Assembly: GCF_001687325.1 (NCBI RefSeq)
Contig: NZ_LZRD01000047.1
Coordinates: forward strand, 1-34,952
Direction: 5' to 3'
Origin: Streptomyces sp. PTY087I2
GTDB lineage: Bacteria; Actinomycetota; Actinomycetes; Streptomycetales; Streptomycetaceae
Length of the DNA stretch: 34,952 nucleotides
Both the position numbers and the translations under genes were made by a program. The number at the start of each line of letters is the position of its first letter. Positions within the stretch are counted from its first letter, which is position 1. Below are positions 1-7,612 of this stretch, piece by piece. The notes beneath the pieces are model-generated. The model did no database searches and was not told the DNA's origin. It worked only from the letters and a program-made list of their open reading frames with translations.

Positions 1-629
1 GGTCCGTACCGGCCGACGGGCCTGGCTCGTCCGACAAGCCCGCACCGGCCGACAAGCCCGCACCGGCCGACAAGCCCGCACCGGCCGACAAGCCCGCACC
101 GGCCGACAAGCCCGCACCGGCCGACAAGCCCGCACCGGCCGACGGGCCCGCACTGGCCGACGAGCCCGGCTCGTCCGACGAGCCCGCGTCTGCCGACGCG
201 CCCGCGCACGCGCCCACGTCCGCGCGCCCCCGCAAATCCCGGCGGTTCCCCCGGTTCACCCGGGACACCGCCCGGCCCGAGGGCGGCGGGCGGGCCCCGT
301 CCGGGGACGCGCCCCCCCCCGCCCGGCAGTGGCCGCCGCTCACCGTGCTCTGCGCGGCCGGTCTCGGCCTGCTGATCGTGGTCCTGGACCCGTTCGACCA
401 GGCGTTCCGCATCGGCACCATCCTGATCGGCGGTGCGCTGATCGCCGGTGCCGTGCTGCGCTGGGTGGTGCCCTCGGTCGGGATGCTGGCGGTACGGTCC
501 CGCTTCACCGACCTCGTCACGTACGGGGTGATGGGCACCCTGATCGTCGGGCTCGCCCTGGTCGCCCAGCCCAAGCCGTGGCTCGACATCCCGATCCTGG
601 AGGACGCGGTCCGCTTCACGATCCGCTAG
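1..629 (+). CDS. DUF3017 membrane protein, 3' part
   Basis: The reading frame is open from base 3 to the TAG at 627-629, and its start lies upstream of the window. The N-terminal part seen here is a low-complexity Pro/Ala/Asp/Lys region built from PADKPA hexapeptides, followed by an Arg-rich stretch. The last ~95 residues hold two or three hydrophobic helices (VLCAAGLGLLIVVLDPF, IGTILIGGALIAGAVLRWVV and TYGVMGTLIVGLALVA) and match the small actinobacterial DUF3017 family as I remember it. The function is unknown. In Streptomyces this family usually sits between folD and mdh, consistent with mdh downstream here. A C9 run at 312-320 and the tandem repeat both lie in the hydrophilic part, so that part probably varies in length between strains. 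The membrane domain is well supported; the true start cannot be seen. Confidence 0.85.
   Translation, partial: SVPADGPGSSDKPAPADKPAPADKPAPADKPAPADKPAPADKPAPADGPALADEPGSSDEPASADAPAHAPTSARPRKSRRFPRFTRDTARPEGGGRAPSGDAPPPARQWPPLTVLCAAGLGLLIVVLDPFDQAFRIGTILIGGALIAGAVLRWVVPSVGMLAVRSRFTDLVTYGVMGTLIVGLALVAQPKPWLDIPILEDAVRFTIR
15..194. repeat. 18-bp tandem repeat inside the DUF3017 gene
   Basis: There are ten consecutive 18-bp units. Six are identical (GACAAGCCCGCACCGGCC, 33-140); one unit before and three after are degenerate. The period is a multiple of three, so copy-number change keeps the frame and only adds or removes a hexapeptide (D-K-P-A-P-A). This is a coding minisatellite, not a CRISPR array, because there are no spacers. 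Confidence 0.95.
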
Positions 630-661
630 GGCAGGCAGTCCGGATCCGGATCGGACCCGTG

Positions 662-698
662 GTGGCCGTCCCCACCCCCGAGGGGGGACGGACACCAC
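662..698 (+). terminator. Hairpin after the DUF3017 gene
   Basis: CCGTCCCC (666-673) pairs with GGGGACGG (684-691), and the stem extends outward by GTG/CAC with a small bulge. It lies 33 bases past the stop codon and has no U-tract, as is common in Streptomyces. It probably ends the upstream folD/DUF3017 transcript. Confidence 0.6.
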
Positions 699-1154
699 GG
701 CGGAACGGGGCCCACCGGGCAAGAAGCCCCGGTATGCGGCGAGATGGGCGGCCTTGCCCCGTCCGACTCCAGAGTCATGGACATGAAAGTCGGGAACAAG
801 CGCTCACTGTGGCCTGTGGCACGGAAGTGACCATTCCGGCACGGTGTGATCGCCGCGCAACGATGGCAGACTGTCACGGCACACCGAGCGGCACGGAGCA
901 GGCAGAGCAGTGGCCGGGCAAGGACCGGCGCAGTGTTCGAGGCGCGTAAAGATGCGTACCCCGTCCCGAATGCTCCCGTGCGCCCCCTCGTCAGGAACTG
1001 ACACCCTGGCTTCGCGCATCCTCGTGGGTAGTCCAGTTCGACGGTCCGGAACGGACCGACGGCGGACGGACCGGGGGATGTGCGGGCCGGAGGACCGGTC
1101 GCAGCGGGGTACAGCAAGCACGTCCGGGGGACATGAGGGGGGAAGGGAAACGCC
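699..1154. other. Non-coding gap before the XRE gene, with an inverted repeat
   Basis: About 455 bases separate the terminator from the XRE gene. I see no convincing ORF on either strand; the long minus-strand frame here is a shadow of the XRE gene. The clearest element is a perfect inverted repeat CGGTCCG-GAA-CGGACCG at 1042-1058, about 100 bases before the start codon. It could be a regulator site or a leader hairpin. No good -35/-10 pair was found. Confidence 0.4.
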
Positions 1155-2357
1155 ATGCCTCGTTGGAAGGCACTGCCCGAAGAGCTCGACCCGCAGATCA
1201 GGGAGTTCGCCAGCCAGCTGCGTCGGCTCGTCGACCGCAGCGGACTGAACATCAACGCCGTGGCCGACCGCACGGGTTACAGCAAGACGTCCTGGGAGCG
1301 GTATCTCAACGGGCGGCTGCTCGCCCCGCGCGGGGCCGTCGTGGCGCTCGCCGAGGTGACGGGCACCCCGCAGCACCACCTCACGACCATGTGGGAGCTG
1401 GCGGAGCGGGCCTGGAGCCGGGCCGAGATGCGCCATGACATGACGATGGAGGCCATCCGCATCACGCAGGCCCGTGCCGCGCTCGGCGAGCTCGGCACGA
1501 CGGGCCCCGGCGCTCCGGCGGGCGGCCGGTCCGGCCGGTCCTCCTCCGGCGGCGGCCGACACGGCGCGACCGGTCCCGGCGCCCGGGTTCCCGCCGCCGC
1601 GGGCCCGGCCGGTACGGACGCCCCGCCCCGCGACGCCCAGGGCAAGAGCCCGTACGGCGGCGGGGCCTACGAGCCCGGCGACGACGACACGCGCCAGCTC
1701 ATCGTCCCCACCCAGCGTGGCGCCGCCCCGGCCCCCGCCCGCCACCAGGACCGGCCGTACGACGGTGTGCCGCCCCAGGGCGGCCGGCGGCCGGAACGTA
1801 ACACGGCGGAGAACACCGTTCCCGCGGGCGGCGCTTCCGGCACCGCACCGGGCAAGGCCCCCGGCGGCCGCCGCAAGGGCCTCATGCTCGCCGTCGGGGC
1901 CGTCGGCGCGCTGATCGTCGTCGTCGGCGCGGTGCTCCTCGCGCCGGGCGGCGACGAACCGGCCAAGGCCGCCCCGCCCCCGACGGCGACCCCCACCACG
2001 GAGGCTCCCGAGCTGCCCGTGGGCGTGGAGTGCAGCGGTGCGGACTGCGCCGGGCAGGACCCCGAGGCGATGGGCTGCGGCGGCGAGTTCGCCCGTACGG
2101 TCGCCAGCGCCGTGGTCGGCGGCAGCAAGGTCGAGGTCCGCTACAGCGAGGTCTGCGCCGCCGCCTGGGCCCGCCTCACCGAGGCGGCGATTGGCGACAC
2201 CGTGCAGATCACCGGGGGCGCCGGCCCCCAGAACGGCGAGGTCATGGGGGACACCGACGCGTACACCCCGATGGTCGCGGTGAAGAAGCCGTCCGACGCG
2301 AAGGCCTGCGCCACGCTCACCTCCGGCACGAAGGGCTGCACCGGGCCCGGCGAGTGA
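1155..2357 (+). CDS. Membrane-anchored XRE-type regulator with DUF2690 domain
   Basis: This 400-aa protein has three parts. Residues ~15-75 form a helix-turn-helix domain of XRE type (SGLNINAVADRTGYSKTSWERYLNG). A long Gly/Pro/Ala-rich linker follows, then one transmembrane helix at ~242-264 (GLMLAVGAVGALIVVVGAVLL). The C-terminal ~108 residues contain six cysteines (the first at 293, 298 and 308) and the CSGADCAGQDPEAMGC signature that I associate with DUF2690. With the HTH inside, the Cys-rich domain should be outside, possibly disulfide-bonded. The start is set by the purine-rich GGGGGGAAGGG at 1137-1147. The gene is followed by a strong hairpin, so it is probably monocistronic. The family is common in Streptomyces; no target is known to me. 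Confidence 0.85.
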   Translation: MPRWKALPEELDPQIREFASQLRRLVDRSGLNINAVADRTGYSKTSWERYLNGRLLAPRGAVVALAEVTGTPQHHLTTMWELAERAWSRAEMRHDMTMEAIRITQARAALGELGTTGPGAPAGGRSGRSSSGGGRHGATGPGARVPAAAGPAGTDAPPRDAQGKSPYGGGAYEPGDDDTRQLIVPTQRGAAPAPARHQDRPYDGVPPQGGRRPERNTAENTVPAGGASGTAPGKAPGGRRKGLMLAVGAVGALIVVVGAVLLAPGGDEPAKAAPPPTATPTTEAPELPVGVECSGADCAGQDPEAMGCGGEFARTVASAVVGGSKVEVRYSEVCAAAWARLTEAAIGDTVQITGGAGPQNGEVMGDTDAYTPMVAVKKPSDAKACATLTSGTKGCTGPGE

Positions 2358-2362
2358 CACCG

Positions 2363-2394
2363 GTGCGGCGGGGGGTCGGGACGCCCCGCCGCAC
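2363..2394 (+). terminator. Terminator of the XRE/DUF2690 gene
   Basis: A perfect 11-bp stem, GTGCGGCGGGG (2363-2373) with CCCCGCCGCAC (2384-2394), has a 10-nt loop and starts five bases after the stop codon. It has no U-tract. Confidence 0.75.
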
Positions 2395-2623
2395 GGCCAC
2401 ACGCACCGCAAGCCCGTACGCGCGTGCGGTGCGTGACCGTTTGTGTGCGGTGCCACAGGGGGCCGGGCGGTCCGGCCCGGCCGGGTCCGATAGCCTGGCC
2501 GCCGGATATCTCTTCACGTCAAGATTCGTCGGAAGACGCGTCGGGGCGCGGAGAGGTCTCCCGCACCAGGGGCCGGCACCAGGGGCCGGGACCCCCACCG
2601 CCAGCTGTCTAACGGAGACCGCC

Positions 2624-3613
2624 ATGACCCGCACTCCCGTGAATGTCACCGTGACCGGCGCAGCCGGCCAGATCGGCTACGCGCTGCTCTTCCGCATCGC
2701 CTCCGGCCACCTGCTCGGCCCGGACGTGCCGGTCAACCTGCGCCTCCTGGAGATCCCGCAGGGCCTCAAGGCCGCCGAGGGCACCGCCATGGAGCTCGAC
2801 GACTGCGCCTTCCCGCTGCTGCGCGGCATCGAGATCACCGACGACCCGAACGTCGGCTTCGCCGGTGCGAACGTCGCCCTGCTCGTCGGCGCCCGCCCGC
2901 GCACCAAGGGCATGGAGCGCGGCGACCTGCTCGCCGCCAACGGCGGCATCTTCAAGCCGCAGGGCAAGGCCATCAACGACCACGCCGCGGACGACATCAA
3001 GGTCCTTGTCGTCGGCAACCCGGCCAACACCAACGCGCTCATCGCGCAGGCCGCCGCCCCGGACGTACCGGCCGAGCGCTTCACCGCGATGACCCGCCTG
3101 GACCACAACCGCGCGATCTCGCAGCTGGCCGCCAAGACCGGCGCCGCCGTCTCCGACATCAAGAAGCTGACGATCTGGGGCAACCACTCGGCCACCCAGT
3201 ACCCGGACATCTTCCACGCGGAGATCGCCGGCAAGAACGCCGCCGAGGTCGTCAACGACGAGGTGTGGCTGGCCGACACCTTCATCCCGACCGTCGCCAA
3301 GCGCGGCGCCGCGATCATCGAGGCCCGGGGCGCGTCCTCCGCCGCCTCGGCCGCCAACGCCGCCATCGACCACGTCCACACCTGGGTCAACGGCACCGCC
3401 GCCGGCGACTGGACCTCCATGGGTATCCCGTCGGACGGCTCCTATGGTGTCCCCGAGGGCATCATCTCCTCCTTCCCGGTCACCACGAAGGACGGCAAGT
3501 ACGAGATCGTCCAGGGCCTGGAGATCAACGAGTTCTCCCGCGCGCGCATCGACGCGTCGGTCAAGGAGCTCACCGAGGAGCGCGACGCGGTCCGCGAGCT
3601 CGGCCTCATCTGA
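2624..3613 (+). CDS. mdh: Malate dehydrogenase
   Basis: NAD-dependent malate dehydrogenase (malate to oxaloacetate, TCA cycle, cytoplasmic), 329 aa, the usual length for the actinobacterial enzyme. The Rossmann nucleotide-binding loop is GAAGQIG (residues 12-18). The mobile loop carries the substrate-binding arginines (GARPRTKGMERGDLL). VVGNPANTNALI, TRLDHNRAISQL (catalytic Asp) and IWGNHSATQYPD (catalytic His) are all present. The frame is open far upstream, but the ATG at 2624 is chosen because GGAG lies 8 nt before it and the conserved N-terminus starts there. The 266-base gap before it contains a possible -10 (TAGCCT, 2491-2496) without a convincing -35. A terminator follows directly, so it is transcribed alone. 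Confidence 0.98.
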   Translation: MTRTPVNVTVTGAAGQIGYALLFRIASGHLLGPDVPVNLRLLEIPQGLKAAEGTAMELDDCAFPLLRGIEITDDPNVGFAGANVALLVGARPRTKGMERGDLLAANGGIFKPQGKAINDHAADDIKVLVVGNPANTNALIAQAAAPDVPAERFTAMTRLDHNRAISQLAAKTGAAVSDIKKLTIWGNHSATQYPDIFHAEIAGKNAAEVVNDEVWLADTFIPTVAKRGAAIIEARGASSAASAANAAIDHVHTWVNGTAAGDWTSMGIPSDGSYGVPEGIISSFPVTTKDGKYEIVQGLEINEFSRARIDASVKELTEERDAVRELGLI

Positions 3614-3630
3614 GCCACACGTAGTACGTC

Positions 3631-3666
3631 GAGCGCCCCCGGCCGTATCCGCCGCCGGGGGCGCTC
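3631..3666 (+). terminator. Terminator of mdh
   Basis: A perfect 13-bp stem, GAGCGCCCCCGGC (3631-3643) with GCCGGGGGCGCTC (3654-3666), has a 10-nt loop and lies 18 bases after the mdh stop. No U-tract. Confidence 0.8.
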
Positions 3667-3776
3667 GCGTGTGCCTGCCTCCGCGCGGGGTGGGAGTTGG
3701 CCGACAATCGCCTCGTCCGTGGGCTCCCGCCCCACGTACATTGGCCCCTTTCGATCTTCAGGGGGATGAGGAGCCG

Positions 3777-5639
3777 GTGACCGACAGCGCCGTGCCGCGG
3801 CCGTCGCAGGGCCAGGACGATCTGCTCGGGAAGCCGCCCGTGCACCCCGCCGCGAGCGAGGCGAGCAGGCTGCTGTGTGCCGGGGTCCATCTGCACGACG
3901 GCTACCGGGACGCGGTGATCGAGCAGCTGTACGTCCAGGAGCAGCGCATCGTCGCCCCGTCGGCGGGCTTCGACGCCGCCCGGGTCCTCGCCCACGCCCT
4001 GCGCGCCCGCCGCGCCCAGCTGGGGTGGGCCGCGGGCATCCTGGCGGCCTGGCTGCTCGGCGCCGTCCTCTCCCGGGGCATCGTCGCCACTCTGTTCTTC
4101 CCCGGCGTACTGCTGGCCCTCGCACCCTGGGTCCGGGGCCCGGCGGGCGACCCCCCGGTCTACCGGCGGGTGCTCGCCTTCCTGATGCGCTGGTACGGGC
4201 GGATCTCGCTGGTCCTCATCGGGTTCCTGGTGTTCGGCAGCGCGGTTTTCGGCCTGTTCGAGGACGATCCCGAACCGGACGGCTACTCCGGCTCCTCCAC
4301 CTCGTACGACCCCTACGGCACCGGGTCCTCCGGTTCCGACGGGTTCGGCGACAGCCTGCCGGACGCCTCCGACGTGGGTGTCTCGCTGCTCACGGGCAGC
4401 GTCTCCGACGGGTCCGGCGCGGGGTCCGCCTGGGTGGCGCTCTTCTTCCTCGCCGTCATCGCGAGCCTGGTCGGGCTCCAGCGGGGGCAGTTCGCCAGGC
4501 TGATGACCCAGGAGCTGTCCCGGAAGAGCTTCCCCGGCCTCGCGGCCGACCCGGCCGAACGCGGCCCGGGCGAGCGCTTCCGGCGGCTCCAGCGGCGCAT
4601 CCGGCTGGAGCAGCACGCCCCGCTCATCATGTATGCGGAGGAGAACCCGTTCTGCGGAGCGGGTACGCCCTACCGCCCCTGGAACCTCGCCGTGGAGCTC
4701 CGGCCCCGCGAGGGCGCCCCCGCCGAGCCGCTCGACAACGCCCGGATCCTGCGCCGGATCGTGCCCCTGCTGGAGGCGCTGCGGGTGCCTTCCCCGCACG
4801 GCTCCCCCGAGGGCGCGGCCGCCGTCCGGGACCGGCTGCGCGAGCTGGTGGTCGACGAGTGCGTCTTCCTGCCGGCGGCGGGCCTGCCCCGACGGGTGGA
4901 CGCCCCCTACGGCCCCGACGCGTTCGAGCAGCACCGGGGCCGCGCCGTCGAGGAGGGCGGCGAGGGCCGACGGCACTTCCTGCGCATCCGGGTCGGCGGC
5001 TGGAGCGAGCAGGTCGTCGTCACCGTCTTCGTCCGGACGCACACCCAGGGCGGGATGCTGATGCTGGAGGTCGCCCCGCACGTCCTGAAGCCGGTGCACA
5101 CGCTGTTCCGCGACGCCGACCGGGCTGCCCACCGGCACCGCAACAACAACGCGTTCGGCAAGGCGGTCTGGGCGCTGACCCGCACTCCCTCCTCGGCCGT
5201 GCACGCGCTCGTCGTCCTGGGCCGAGGCGCGGCGAGCGCCTGGAAGCTGCTCACGGCCGGGAACGCCGGTGCGCTGGCCGAGGGCCCCGCGTTCTCCGTC
5301 CGGGAGCTGGGCGCCGACGACGAGGCGTCGCTCTTCCAGGACATGGACGTCGACCGGTATCTCAAGAGCATCGAGGACCGGGTGACCGGCGGCGTCCAAC
5401 TCGCCCTGCGCGAAGCCGGCTACGAGACCGACGAGTTCGAGCAGAAAATCGTCCACATCGGTGCGGGCGGTGTGTTCATCGAGTCCGCGAAGGACAGCGC
5501 GATCGGCATCGGCGACCACAACGACATCCGGCGCTCCGGTCCGGCCGCCCCGGCCGGTCCCGGTACGAAGAACAGCCCCGGCTCGGGGCGGAGTCCGGGC
5601 GCAGCCCCGGAGCGGAAGCCGAGAACAGGAGAGAAATGA
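3777..5639 (+). CDS. Four-helix membrane protein with C-terminal VHIG...GDHN motif
   Basis: This 620-aa protein starts at GTG 3777, preceded by GGGGGATGAGGAG (3761-3773). Hydrophobic helices lie at ~83-98, 102-118, 144-160 and 219-233; a Gly/Ser/Asp-rich loop separates the third and fourth. Residues ~240-555 form a hydrophilic domain that I cannot assign. At 559-584 there is a distinctive motif that begins VHIGAGG and ends IGIGDHNDI, followed by a short basic, Pro-rich tail. The next gene has a matching motif near its N-terminus. The stop overlaps the ATG of the next gene (ATGA), so translation is probably coupled. I do not recognise a named family. A working idea is a membrane receptor or effector that meets its partner through the shared motif. 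A weak -10 (TACATT, 3737-3742) lies upstream. Confidence 0.8.
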   Translation: MTDSAVPRPSQGQDDLLGKPPVHPAASEASRLLCAGVHLHDGYRDAVIEQLYVQEQRIVAPSAGFDAARVLAHALRARRAQLGWAAGILAAWLLGAVLSRGIVATLFFPGVLLALAPWVRGPAGDPPVYRRVLAFLMRWYGRISLVLIGFLVFGSAVFGLFEDDPEPDGYSGSSTSYDPYGTGSSGSDGFGDSLPDASDVGVSLLTGSVSDGSGAGSAWVALFFLAVIASLVGLQRGQFARLMTQELSRKSFPGLAADPAERGPGERFRRLQRRIRLEQHAPLIMYAEENPFCGAGTPYRPWNLAVELRPREGAPAEPLDNARILRRIVPLLEALRVPSPHGSPEGAAAVRDRLRELVVDECVFLPAAGLPRRVDAPYGPDAFEQHRGRAVEEGGEGRRHFLRIRVGGWSEQVVVTVFVRTHTQGGMLMLEVAPHVLKPVHTLFRDADRAAHRHRNNNAFGKAVWALTRTPSSAVHALVVLGRGAASAWKLLTAGNAGALAEGPAFSVRELGADDEASLFQDMDVDRYLKSIEDRVTGGVQLALREAGYETDEFEQKIVHIGAGGVFIESAKDSAIGIGDHNDIRRSGPAAPAGPGTKNSPGSGRSPGAAPERKPRTGEK

Positions 5640-6043
5640 CCCCCGGATCCACCCCGGCCCCCACCCCCGGTCCGGCCCCCGACGAGCGGCCCGGGCCCGC
5701 CGTGCACATCGGCTCGGTGACCGGCAGCGCCTTCGCCGTCGGCGACCACAACACCGTCACCCAGCACCAGCACGCCGGGCCCGCCGACGAAACCCAGGCC
5801 GAACTGCTGCGGGCCGTGCGGGAACTGCGCGCCGACCTCGCCCGGTTCGTGACCACCGACACCACGGAGGTCCTGGACGCGGAGCTGGTCTCGGTGGCGG
5901 ACGAGATCGAGACGGCGGGTGCCGCGGAGCCGGGCCGCCTGGGCCGCCTCCAGCGGGCGCTCGACGCCGCCGGCGCTCTCACCGGAACCCTGGCGTCCGG
6001 CGTCGCCGTGGCCGAAGCCCTGTCCGCGCTGCTGGGAGGCTGA
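5636..6043 (+). CDS. Small protein with N-terminal VHIG...GDHN motif and helical domain
   Basis: This 135-aa cytoplasmic protein has no signal peptide. Residues 1-22 are Pro/Gly-rich. Residues 23-41 (VHIGSVTGSAFAVGDHNTV) repeat the motif found at the C-terminus of the protein encoded just upstream. Residues ~50-135 are Ala/Leu/Glu-rich and predicted helical (ELLRAVRELRADLARFV... RLQRALDAAGALTGTLASG). The start is set by AGGAG at 5628-5632 and the 4-bp ATGA overlap with the preceding stop. The next gene begins 3 bases after its stop, so all three are one transcription unit. The layout of a short Gly/His/Asn motif followed by a helical domain is reminiscent of motif-mediated (amyloid-like) signalling partners in actinobacteria, but that is inference. 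Confidence 0.8.
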   Translation: MTPGSTPAPTPGPAPDERPGPAVHIGSVTGSAFAVGDHNTVTQHQHAGPADETQAELLRAVRELRADLARFVTTDTTEVLDAELVSVADEIETAGAAEPGRLGRLQRALDAAGALTGTLASGVAVAEALSALLGG

Positions 6044-6046
6044 CCG

Positions 6047-7027
6047 ATGGCCGGGGGAGGGGTGCGCTGGAACGACGCGTCCCAGAGCTGGGAGACGGAC
6101 GAGCCGCGCGCCTACGCACCGCCGCCGCCCGTCACCGCTCCGGTGGTACCGCCCGTGCCCTCGGCGCCGCCGACGGACCCGGCGTCGCCGGGGGCCGGGG
6201 ACCCGTACATGGAGAACACGGCCTCCGACCCGTACGCGCAGAGCAGCGCGGACGCCCTGGGCCCGTACAACAACCTCACCGGCGTCCACGGACCCCCGCC
6301 CGCCGCCCGGACGCCGCGGCAACGGCTCGTCCCGGTGGCCGCCGGGCTCGCGGTGGCCGTGCTCGCCGCCGGTGCGGCGGCGCTGTGGTCCACCCTGGCG
6401 GACGGGGACGACGGTGGCCGGGACGGTGCACAGGGGCAGTCGGCGAGTGCTCCGGCCGACGAGGTCACGGACCCGGCGGCTCCGGAGCCGGGTGCCGAGG
6501 GCACCGGCCCCACCGGTGAAGCCCCGTCCGGTGAAGCCCCGTCCGACGAAGCCGCGGCCCCTGACGGCTCACCGCCCCCCGGGTACGTCGCCCTGGACGA
6601 CGCGGAGGGCTTCCGGATCGCGGTCCCCGAGGAGTGGGGAGAGCGCTCGGCGGAGACCGGCGGGGTGTTCTACCGGACCACCGGCGGTGCCGAGCTGATC
6701 CAGGTGTTCCGGGTGGCCGAGCCCGGGGCCACGGCCCTGGGCTCGGTCCGCCGGGCCTCCGACGAGCGCAGCGGCGCCCCCGGTTTCGAGGAGGTCGGCA
6801 TCGGCCCCGTCGACAACCCGCTCGGCGGCGAGGCGGCCGAGCTGGTGTACGCGTACGACCACGAGGAGTCCGGCGGCCGCCGCCAGGTCGTCGAGCGGGT
6901 CTTCACCGCGTCGGACGACCGCCTCTACGCGGTGCTGGTCGCCGCCCCCGAGAGCGACTGGCCACGCCACGAGGAGATCCTCGACGTCGCCGTGACGCAC
7001 TTCGACCCGTACGACAGCCCGTTCTGA
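6047..7027 (+). CDS. Single-pass membrane protein with extracytoplasmic domain
   Basis: This 326-aa protein is the third gene of the unit, 3 bases after the preceding stop. Its N-terminus (GGVRWNDASQSWE) resembles the WxxxxxxW start of many Streptomyces membrane proteins. Residues ~20-90 are Pro-rich with DPY repeats. One transmembrane helix lies at ~94-116 (VPVAAGLAVAVLAAGAAALW). A Pro/Glu/Ala linker contains two GEAPS repeats. Residues ~180-326 form a folded domain (GYVALDDAEGFRIAVPEEW ... FDPY) of the kind also found at the extracellular end of actinobacterial Ser/Thr kinases and small lipoproteins. It has no enzymatic motif. Inferred role: the outer-face sensor or adaptor of the three-protein system. 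It ends 22 bases before the convergent AhpD-like gene. Confidence 0.8.
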   Translation: MAGGGVRWNDASQSWETDEPRAYAPPPPVTAPVVPPVPSAPPTDPASPGAGDPYMENTASDPYAQSSADALGPYNNLTGVHGPPPAARTPRQRLVPVAAGLAVAVLAAGAAALWSTLADGDDGGRDGAQGQSASAPADEVTDPAAPEPGAEGTGPTGEAPSGEAPSDEAAAPDGSPPPGYVALDDAEGFRIAVPEEWGERSAETGGVFYRTTGGAELIQVFRVAEPGATALGSVRRASDERSGAPGFEEVGIGPVDNPLGGEAAELVYAYDHEESGGRRQVVERVFTASDDRLYAVLVAAPESDWPRHEEILDVAVTHFDPYDSPF

Positions 7028-7049
7028 CGGCCGCCCGGCCGCCCCGTGG

Positions 7050-7565
7050 TCAGCTCTTGAAGTCGCCCGGCGTGTAGTGGCCGGGGGCCAGCCGGCCGGT
7101 CACGCCGAACCGGTTCCAGGCGTTGATCACGGTGATCGCCGCGATCAGCTGGGCCAGCTCGGTCTCCTCGAAGTGCCCGGCCGCCTCCGCGTACACCTCG
7201 TCCGGGACGAAACCGTCGGTGAGCACGGTGACCGCCTCGGTCAGCGCGAGCGCCGCCAGCTCCTTCTCCGTGTAGAAGTGCCGCGACTCCCGCCAGGCGC
7301 TGAGCTGGACGATCCGCTCGGCGGACTCGCCCGCCGCCAGCGCGTCCTTGCTGTGCATGTCCAGGCAGAACGCGCACTGGTTGAGCTGCGAGGCGCGGAT
7401 CTTCACCAGCTCCACCAGGACCGGGTCCAGGCCCTGGCGGGCGGCGATGTCGAGCCGGACCATCGCCTTGTAGACGTCCGGGAGCAGCTGGGAGACGGAG
7501 AGCCGCTGCGGCTCCTCGGCGGCGAGGTCGGCGGGGGCGTGGTGGTGTGCGTGCGTGGTGGTCAT
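7050..7565 (-). CDS. AhpD-like / carboxymuconolactone decarboxylase family protein
   Basis: This 171-aa protein of the AhpD/CMD superfamily has the redox CxxC-x3-H signature CAFCLDMH followed by SKDA, in an all-helical fold. The family includes alkylhydroperoxidases, and this gene type often lies next to a MocR regulator, as here. The N-terminus has a His-rich stretch (THAHHHAP) that could bind metal. The ATG at 7565 has no Shine-Dalgarno sequence. On its strand TAACGT (7578-7573) lies 7 nt upstream of the ATG, so the mRNA may be leaderless. Its physiological substrate is unknown; a peroxide or organic peroxide detoxification role is likely. Confidence 0.9.
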   Translation of the reverse strand: MTTTHAHHHAPADLAAEEPQRLSVSQLLPDVYKAMVRLDIAARQGLDPVLVELVKIRASQLNQCAFCLDMHSKDALAAGESAERIVQLSAWRESRHFYTEKELAALALTEAVTVLTDGFVPDEVYAEAAGHFEETELAQLIAAITVINAWNRFGVTGRLAPGHYTPGDFKS

Positions 7566-7572
7566 GAGGACG

Positions 7573-7611
7573 ACGTTACGTCCCCGATGGCCCGCCGGTA
7601 TGGTCCATTGG
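7573..7611. promoter_or_regulatory. Overlapping divergent promoters and MocR operator candidate
   Basis: The 47-base gap between the AhpD-like gene and the MocR gene must hold both promoters. Minus-strand -10 TAACGT is at 7578-7573, 7 nt before the AhpD-like ATG. Plus-strand -10 TATGGT is at 7599-7604, 8 nt before the MocR ATG. Two overlapping small palindromes, ATGGTCCAT (7600-7608) and CCATTGG (7605-7611), cover the MocR -10 and its expected transcription start. That is a plausible site for autoregulation and reciprocal control. Confidence 0.45.
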
Positions 7612-7612
7612 C

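Noticed and set aside
33..140. Regular repeats that could suggest a CRISPR array
   Set aside because: The 18-bp units are contiguous with no spacers and stay in the reading frame of the DUF3017 gene.
804..2456. 550-codon minus-strand frame
   Set aside because: Compositional shadow of the XRE/DUF2690 gene in high-GC DNA; no recognisable domain and no SD.
2030..2623. N-terminal extension of mdh
   Set aside because: It would run through the XRE gene in another frame and its terminator; ATG 2624 has an SD and the family N-terminus.
3606..5519. 637-codon minus-strand frame
   Set aside because: Shadow of the four-helix membrane protein gene; the plus strand has coherent helices, SD and coupled neighbours.
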